Shown: positions 7,115 through 11,945 of the stretch, piece after piece
How the letters are laid out: every line of letters starts with the position of its first letter
Position numbering within the stretch: position 1 is the stretch's first letter
From: DATBWZ01 sp036514535
GTDB lineage: Bacteria; JAMCPX01; DATBWZ01
DNA length: 11,945 nt
NCBI GenBank assembly: GCA_036514535.1
Contig: DATBWZ010000072.1
Location: 1-11,945 of the forward strand
Direction: 5' to 3'
Notes under the pieces: model-generated
Told to the model about the DNA's origin: nothing
The model's input: only the letters and a program-made list of their open reading frames with translations
Database searches by the model: none
Program-made: the position numbers and the translations under genes

Positions 7115-7144
7115 TAAATAACACGATACAGAGATGATTGTCAA
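7115..7144 (-). promoter_or_regulatory. Candidate promoter for the small ORF and asd
   Basis: On the - strand TTGACA (7144-7139) is a full match. The -10 is weak: TATTTA (7120-7115) at 18 bases spacing, preceded by TGT (7123-7121), an extended -10 element. Transcription would start around 7108, at or next to the ATG of the small ORF. Confidence 0.45.
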
Positions 7145-7165
7145 GCAAAAGGATGATGCAAATCC

Positions 7166-7942
7166 TTATTGATTATCCCTTAAATTTCTGGCGCCGAATA
7201 ATATTAATTCATTAACAGGACTGTATTGATATAGTATTGGCTGTTTGCTCAATTCTATCCCGTTCAATTCATGAGATATGCTGTGGTTACTGCCTATTTC
7301 TATTGTTGCTGAATTCCTGCGCCAGCTTTCAACAAATTCAATGGGATTAGTATCAATATTTGCACAGATCGGAATTCCGTTTTTCACTGAATATGTTTTG
7401 AACCGCATAATTTTGCCTGGTTTTGCGTCCAAATGCTTTCCCCTAAGGGTCAGAATATGCGAGCCTTTTTCTGATAATCTGCATTCAAGGCAGTCCTTTT
7501 CCCTTTTGAAGGCAATCTCGGCAATAAATTTTGGATAACCGTAAAATTCAACGCCGGCGGTTCTGGCAATCTCTGTAGTTACCGGAAGATGCCAAATATA
7601 AACGTTGAAATGTCTTCTCATGATCTGGGGAAGTATGCTCAATGCCGGTATACCTTTCCTGCCAAAGATGATAATAATTGATATGCTGAATTCATTGTAT
7701 GGACCTATATCTGTCCTTCGGTATTCAAATGCGGAGAATCCGACAAGGCATCTTCCCGGGAATATTTCTGCCGGATGCATATCCGGGTGAGGCAGATATT
7801 TTTTGACTTTTGCGGTTGATGCAGTGTATACCGCTGTCATTGAGGTATTATCATAATAAAAGACCGGCAATTTACCCGCGAACTTTCCATCCATTGTCTG
7901 CAATTCCCATTGATGGACTCCCTTAAAAAATTCCCCTCTCAT
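7166..7942 (-). CDS. Acetoacetate decarboxylase family protein
   Basis: This 258-residue protein fits the acetoacetate decarboxylase superfamily. The Schiff-base lysine is K138 in EFYGYPKFIAEI, matching the Y-P-K motif of the clostridial enzyme, and E84 in GPYNEFSISI is the usual family glutamate. TEIARTAG precedes the lysine segment as expected. Members decarboxylate acetoacetate or catalyse aldol/dehydration steps on larger keto acids, so the true substrate cannot be assigned. AAGGAGG (7956-7950) lies 7 bases before the ATG, an excellent ribosome binding site. A promoter candidate is just upstream. Its divergent neighbour is a broken FAD oxidoreductase, so it may have lost a partner. No coenzyme A transferase or alcohol dehydrogenase is nearby, so a solvent-forming role is not supported. 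Confidence 0.83.
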   Translation of the reverse strand: MRGEFFKGVHQWELQTMDGKFAGKLPVFYYDNTSMTAVYTASTAKVKKYLPHPDMHPAEIFPGRCLVGFSAFEYRRTDIGPYNEFSISIIIIFGRKGIPALSILPQIMRRHFNVYIWHLPVTTEIARTAGVEFYGYPKFIAEIAFKREKDCLECRLSEKGSHILTLRGKHLDAKPGKIMRFKTYSVKNGIPICANIDTNPIEFVESWRRNSATIEIGSNHSISHELNGIELSKQPILYQYSPVNELILFGARNLRDNQ

Positions 7943-7988
7943 ATTTGCGCCTCCTTTTTAATCCCCCTGTATGCAAATTTCGCAGTTG

Positions 7989-8017
7989 ATTATCATTTAT
8001 AGTATAATATATACCAA
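7989..8017 (-). promoter_or_regulatory. Candidate promoter for the acetoacetate decarboxylase-like gene
   Basis: On the - strand TTGGTA (8017-8012, 4/6) and GATAAT (7994-7989, 5/6) are separated by 17 bases, with a start near 7982 and a leader of about 40 bases. The same stretch holds a perfect TATAAT on the + strand (8003-8008) facing the oxidoreductase remnant, but without a good -35 box. Confidence 0.4.
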
Positions 8018-8053
8018 CTAACCGGAATAAAATAGACTTTTTTGAACTATGGT

Positions 8054-8306
8054 ATGCCTGAAAAAAATTATGAAATAATTGTGGTGGGCGCTGGAATATC
8101 TGGTTTGGTAGCAGCTAATTTGCTTGCCAAAAAAGGCAGGAAAGTCCTGCTGCTTGAGCAGAATCACCAATCTGGCGGATGCATGGCCGGTTTCCGGAGA
8201 AATGGGTTTTACTTTGATGCAGGCGACCAGTCCTTTGAAGACGGGGGGATGCGGTGTTCCTTCTGCTGCGTTGTCAGGGAAGATCGTTGCAGGCAGGATA
8301 AAATGA
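8054..8306 (+). pseudogene. Remnant of a phytoene-desaturase-like NAD(P)/FAD oxidoreductase with internal deletion
   Basis: From ATG 8054 the frame gives a typical FAD-binding start: IIVVGAGISGLVAANLLAKKG and VLLLEQ (residues 8-35), SGGCMAGF, and FDAGDQSFEDGG at residues 54-65. Family proteins are about 500 residues long, but this frame stops at 8312-8314 after an unrelated tail. In the +1-shifted frame, from about 8244 to TGA 8304-8306, the DNA reads GGCGVPSAALSGKIVAGRIK, which closely resembles the C-terminal end of the same family (GGGVPSAALSGK). The simplest reading is an internal deletion of more than 1 kb that joined first ~65 and last ~20 residues out of frame, near the G-run at 8243-8248. 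The FAD-binding Rossmann start remains, but the substrate domain is gone. An assembly join is an alternative. Confidence 0.8.
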
Positions 8307-8308
8307 TT

Positions 8309-10642
8309 TTATAGATTTACCCCTATAAACCCTAAGATCTTGGTGCCTATTTCTTCGCCTCCAAAAATTTCCCAGTAATCAACTATTCCGTCTCCGTCAG
8401 TATCCTTATTCCATTTTACTCCGGGGAATTCCCTGTGTTTTTGGAAGAGCAGATTATACCCGTAAACGCCGATCTCAACCTTGTCCTGGTAGAACCTGTA
8501 CCCGAGTTTTACATTCAAAAGAATGTATGGATCAACTGTGTATGTAATTGCTTTTGGCAATAGAATTAGGGTTGTGTTATTGGGATCCGGCATATCCTTT
8601 TTAAATCCGTCAACTGCGGTTAAAACAATTGAACCGAATGTATTTGCTATTTCGGACCACATCTGTCCGACAGCGAATTTGAAATTTGGATTAGATTCGT
8701 CAGGCGGGACGCTTATGGGCGGCCGGTCCGCCGCTCTGTCTATAGCTTTAAGGTAGGATAAGTTTGTAAAGAAAGCCGCGTTTTTTGTTATTTCATATTT
8801 AATCTCAATCTCTCCCCCATAGGTGTCCGCATCAGTGTTAAGATTTTTATATTTTAACTCAGTAGGATCGTACTCAATAAAATCCCTGTATTGATTATAA
8901 AAAACCGCGGAATTTGTTTTGATCTTCTTAAAAAATGTCCCTACATAACCAACTTCATAAGTTGTTACGCTCTCATTTGACAGATCAGGGTTGCTGAATG
9001 TGACTCCGAGCGCTTCTTTTAACGGTGCGACCTCTAATCCGTATTCAAAGAATGACGGCTTTCTGAATGCTCTGCCGTAGGAGAGTCTGAATGTGCCGGT
9101 TGCGAAGGGCGAATAAGTAATGTTTATCCTTGGACTCTGTGCCGCCGGGGTTCTTGAATTCCAGTCATACCTGTATCCTAAGGTTAGAATTAAGTTTTCC
9201 GCTGGTCTAAACTCATCCTGAAGAAAGAGTCCGGCCCTTGCCTCCCGCTCAATCCTGTCCGGCAGTATGTTCATAAGGTAGGTGTTAAATCTGTAAACTC
9301 CGCCAAAGGTCAATCTGTTCCATGGTACGCCTGTAATCGCATATTGAGTGTAAAAGTCATATTGGTTAAGATCTCCGGTTATTGGAGGAATAAGCGCCTG
9401 CATTTCAGGCACCGGGGGAATTCCCGGGAGCTTGGCAATGAGCGATGAAATACCTATCCCTGTCCAGTATATTTGAGTTTTCAACTCCCCATGGTCCAGA
9501 TTGGCTTTAAAATATTTAAAATCGCCGTCGGCATCAAAGGGGCCGAGCGCTGTAAAAAACAGGTTTTGTCCTATGGTGTGCCCGGTGTTAAACGAAAAAT
9601 TTGTTTCCCCTAATGTATAATCCATTCTGGCGTTCATACGGACACCGGAGAGGCTGGCTTCATTTGGTTTGGACCATTTGTTTGCCCGACCTGATTCTCC
9701 GGTTACCAGCATGCCGGAATTTTCTTTTGAGAATCCCGCCATTCCGAATACATATGAAGTATGATAACTTCCCGACCTGACATCAAGATATCCGCCGTTT
9801 ACATCCTTATGAGATTTTGTAATTATATTAATAACTCCGGAAAATGCGTTTGCGCCATAAAGGGCAGAGCCTGGACCCCTTATTATCTCTATTGCTTTGA
9901 TCTCGCTAAGCGACACAGGCAATGCATCCCAGAGGGGAAAGCCGAGAAACTCTATGTTTACTTCCCTCCCGTCAACCAGCACCAGCAGGAGATTCCCCCT
10001 GGTTGCAAGGCCCCGTATTCCGGCAAATGAGAAAGTAGGATTGAGAATCATCTGATCCAGCCCCGCAATGTATTTCAGCAGTTCCGGTATGGAAATTATA
10101 CCCAGATTTTTGATATCTTTGTCAGATATAACCGTGACCGATGCCGGCGCCTCAGAAAGTTTTTGTTCATGTTTGGCAGCGCCGTAAACTACATCCTCTG
10201 CGGCAAAAAGCGCAAACTCCTCCTCAATGCCAGTTTCAGCAGGTCCTGAAACCTGCGGTGCCTCTTCTCCCAGTTCTATTTTTTGTGGATTTTTGGGATC
10301 GCGGAAGATAATATGCGAAATTCCTTTAATATCCATTACTACTATAAAGTATTCAATTACCGGGGGTATGACTTTATCTTTTGGAATGATTGCGCGGAAC
10401 AGTTCTTTTTCCACTTTTTCCATGAAAATCACCTTGTAACTTATTTCACCCTCCAGTCTGTAGTTGAGGCTTATATATGAAACCTTGTTTGATGGCGATA
10501 TGGAAGCCTTTATTTCAATGTCAGACAGGAATTTTGCTGCTGAAACAGGGTCGTGGATGATGTTGAAGGTTATTATCTCCTCCGCCGCAAACAGATTATG
10601 AAAAATAAAAATGAAAAAAATCGTTAGCAGAGATCGTTTCAT
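8309..10642 (-). CDS. TonB-dependent outer-membrane receptor with N-terminal extension
   Basis: This 777-residue protein should be an outer-membrane importer powered by TonB. Residues 1-20 are a signal peptide (hydrophobic core, cleavage near LFAA-EE). Residues 22-125 form an extra beta-rich domain (VSYISLNYRLEGE, then IEYFIVVMDIKG), Ig-like in pattern. EDVVYGA (149-155) may be the TonB box. The plug spans about 156-277, with SEAPASVTVIS and IEIIRGPGSALYGANAFSGVINIIT. The rest is a barrel of alternating strands. Residues 747-758 read DTDGDGIVDYWE, an EF-hand-like loop with acids at positions 1, 3, 5, 9 and 12, probably in the last extracellular loop. The ligand is unknown (siderophore, cobalamin or other). 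No TonB, ExbB or transporter genes are adjacent. It has its own promoter and converges with the remnant across 2 bases. Confidence 0.92.
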   Translation of the reverse strand: MKRSLLTIFFIFIFHNLFAAEEIITFNIIHDPVSAAKFLSDIEIKASISPSNKVSYISLNYRLEGEISYKVIFMEKVEKELFRAIIPKDKVIPPVIEYFIVVMDIKGISHIIFRDPKNPQKIELGEEAPQVSGPAETGIEEEFALFAAEDVVYGAAKHEQKLSEAPASVTVISDKDIKNLGIISIPELLKYIAGLDQMILNPTFSFAGIRGLATRGNLLLVLVDGREVNIEFLGFPLWDALPVSLSEIKAIEIIRGPGSALYGANAFSGVINIITKSHKDVNGGYLDVRSGSYHTSYVFGMAGFSKENSGMLVTGESGRANKWSKPNEASLSGVRMNARMDYTLGETNFSFNTGHTIGQNLFFTALGPFDADGDFKYFKANLDHGELKTQIYWTGIGISSLIAKLPGIPPVPEMQALIPPITGDLNQYDFYTQYAITGVPWNRLTFGGVYRFNTYLMNILPDRIEREARAGLFLQDEFRPAENLILTLGYRYDWNSRTPAAQSPRINITYSPFATGTFRLSYGRAFRKPSFFEYGLEVAPLKEALGVTFSNPDLSNESVTTYEVGYVGTFFKKIKTNSAVFYNQYRDFIEYDPTELKYKNLNTDADTYGGEIEIKYEITKNAAFFTNLSYLKAIDRAADRPPISVPPDESNPNFKFAVGQMWSEIANTFGSIVLTAVDGFKKDMPDPNNTTLILLPKAITYTVDPYILLNVKLGYRFYQDKVEIGVYGYNLLFQKHREFPGVKWNKDTDGDGIVDYWEIFGGEEIGTKILGFIGVNL

Positions 10643-10672
10643 AGCACCCCCTTTTTATATATTTATAACATA

Positions 10673-10701
10673 GTTATATATAAGATGAATGAGAATGTCA
10701 A
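10673..10701 (-). promoter_or_regulatory. sigma70-type promoter for the TonB-dependent receptor
   Basis: On the - strand TTGACA (10701-10696) is followed after 17 bases by TATAAC (10678-10673, 5/6). Transcription would start near 10666, about 24 bases before the ATG at 10642, with an AAGGGGG ribosome binding site. The -10 region is very A+T-rich (TATATATAAC). I found no convincing Fur-type palindrome over it. Confidence 0.7.
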
Positions 10702-10735
10702 TAAGATTTACGGCGCTTACTCTGTTGGCTGATGT

Positions 10736-11945
10736 TTATATTTTTTTAGATTTTTCTAATCTTTCCTTTATATCTTTTTCATAGCCCGAATCCGACGGGA
10801 CATAATATCTGCGTCCGCGAATCTTCACGGGCAAATATTCCTCCCCCGGGACAAAGTGGTTTTCAAAATCATGAGGGTACCTGTAATCCTTGCCATACCC
10901 GAGGCTTTTCATCAGGGATGTAACCGGATTCCTGAGATGCGCAGGGACAGGGAGGCTGCCTTCATGCTCCACATCCTCCTTTGCCTTCAGATATGCACGG
11001 TATGAAGAATTTGACTTTGGTGCGGAGGCGAGATAGGTTGCTGCCTGGGCAAGAGGGATCCAACCCTCCGGCATTCCGACAAAATCAAATGCCTGCATTG
11101 CTGAAACAGCAACCTGAATAGCCCGCGGGTCGGCATTACCTATGTCCTCGGAGGCGAATATCACCATCCTCCTGGCAATGAACAGAGGATCTTCCCCTGA
11201 TACCAGCATCCTCGCAAGGTAATATACCGCTGCATCCGGATTGCTTCCGCGCATGCTTTTTATGAATGCGGAGATTACATTGTAATGCTCCTCGCGGTCT
11301 TTATCATAAAGCAAAGGCTTTTTCTGGAGCGCTTCCGATGCCTCCTTTACGGTTATTACGCGGGCGCTGTTCTGCTCTGGCGACGTGATGAAAGCCGCGA
11401 GCTCCAGAGTGTTCAATGCCTCTCTGGCATCGCCATGGGACGAGCCTGCGATAAATTCCAGCGTCTCTTCCGGCATCTCAACTCTGAGGCGCTGCAACTC
11501 CGCGTCCTTAAGCGCGGTTTTCAGGATGTTTTTGATGTCATCTTTTGTCAATGGGTTTAAAACAAACACCTTGCAGCGTGATAGCAGCGCAGAATTTATT
11601 TCAAATGACGGATTTTCAGTTGTTGCTCCGATCAGAATAATTACCCCCTTTTCTACATAAGGCAGAAAAGCGTCCTGCTGGGAACGGTTGAAATGGTGTA
11701 TCTCATCAACAAAGAGAATGGTCCTGCGGTTCTTGAATTTGAGTTCGTCCATGGCAGCGCTGATTATTTCCCTCGCTTCCTTCACTCCGGAGACCACAGC
11801 CGAAAAGGAAACAAAGTTGCAGCCCGTTGTCTCGCCGATGATCCTTGCGATGGTGGTTTTCCCTGTTCCCGGCGGCCCCCAGAATATTATGGATGGCACA
11901 TTTCCCGATTCTGTTATGCTGCTTAGCACCTTGCCCCTGCCAATA
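10736..11945 (-). CDS. rarA: Replication-associated recombination protein A (AAA+ ATPase), 5' truncated
   Basis: About 402 residues are visible. The gene runs off the right edge, because the codons before the GTG at 11929 (IGRGK) continue the family's N-terminus; roughly 25-30 residues are missing. RarA/MgsA is a clamp-loader-like AAA+ ATPase acting at stalled replication forks. Walker A is GPPGTGKT (about 11878-11855). Walker B is ILFVDEIHHFNRSQQDAFLPY. Sensor 1 is GATTENPSF, and the arginine finger is in SALLSRC. The C-terminal half has the family tetramerisation domain (SGEDPLFIARRMVIFASEDIGNADPRA) and ends with LRNPVTSLMKSLGYGKDY and the RGRRYYVP segment. It lies upstream of the receptor gene, which has its own promoter. 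No terminator hairpin is seen after TAA 10736-10738. Confidence 0.95.
   Translation of the reverse strand, partial: IGRGKVLSSITESGNVPSIIFWGPPGTGKTTIARIIGETTGCNFVSFSAVVSGVKEAREIISAAMDELKFKNRRTILFVDEIHHFNRSQQDAFLPYVEKGVIILIGATTENPSFEINSALLSRCKVFVLNPLTKDDIKNILKTALKDAELQRLRVEMPEETLEFIAGSSHGDAREALNTLELAAFITSPEQNSARVITVKEASEALQKKPLLYDKDREEHYNVISAFIKSMRGSNPDAAVYYLARMLVSGEDPLFIARRMVIFASEDIGNADPRAIQVAVSAMQAFDFVGMPEGWIPLAQAATYLASAPKSNSSYRAYLKAKEDVEHEGSLPVPAHLRNPVTSLMKSLGYGKDYRYPHDFENHFVPGEEYLPVKIRGRRYYVPSDSGYEKDIKERLEKSKKI

Noticed and set aside
7147..7167. Possible terminator of the decarboxylase-like gene (AAGGAT/ATCCTT stem, 7-base loop)
   Set aside because: The stem is only 6 bp and A+T-rich, overlaps the stop codon, and is followed by a very short T-run.
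8307..8314. Extension of the oxidoreductase remnant to 8314 as an intact 86-residue protein
   Set aside because: The tail after residue 65 is cysteine-rich and unlike the family, while the shifted frame matches the true C-terminus.

Overview
The window comes from a diderm bacterium: it has a TonB-dependent outer-membrane receptor and ordinary sigma70-type promoters. The DNA is moderately A+T-rich, with ATG, GTG and TTG starts and strong GGAGG-type ribosome binding sites. PyrK/class 1B PyrD, an archaeal/fungal-type aspartate-semialdehyde dehydrogenase and a B12-binding-domain radical SAM protein suggest an anaerobic or microaerophilic lineage. Nitrospirota-like or deltaproteobacteria-like groups would fit, but I cannot fix the taxon from the sequence alone.

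Layout, left to right. On the + strand lie the 3' tail of an unidentified gene (1-109), a MntA/HepT nucleotidyltransferase-HEPN toxin-antitoxin pair (260-893) behind a good promoter with inverted repeats, and a B12-domain radical SAM enzyme (1047-2480) with its own promoter. The rest is almost all on the - strand. A four-gene operon, fabH-rimI-pyrK-pyrD (5649 down to 2511), starts from a perfect TTGACA-N17-TATAAT promoter and is tightly packed (3-nt gap, TGATG and ATGA overlaps). Upstream are asd (6894-5800), preceded by a small overlapping ORF of 75 codons, and an acetoacetate decarboxylase-like gene (7942-7166). A short + strand remnant of a phytoene-desaturase-like FAD oxidoreductase (8054-8306) is divergent from that gene. 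Then come a 777-residue TonB-dependent receptor (10642-8309) with its own promoter, and the 5'-truncated AAA+ ATPase gene rarA/mgsA (11945-10736), which runs off the right edge.

Most of the window is core metabolism: fatty-acid initiation (FabH), ribosomal protein N-acetylation (RimI), pyrimidine synthesis (PyrK/PyrD), the aspartate-family amino acid pathway (Asd) and replication-fork maintenance (RarA). The accessory parts are the toxin-antitoxin pair, the radical SAM enzyme, the receptor, and the decarboxylase-like gene beside the broken oxidoreductase. The most interesting signals are: the oxidoreductase remnant, which keeps both its first ~65 and last ~20 residues in two different frames, as expected of an internal deletion; a complete EF-hand-like loop just before the last strand of the receptor; the palindromes at the toxin-antitoxin promoter; and the compact mixed-function operon. 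I found no clearly novel multi-gene system, tRNA, rRNA, CRISPR array or insertion sequence. No stretch longer than about 160 bases lacks a gene.
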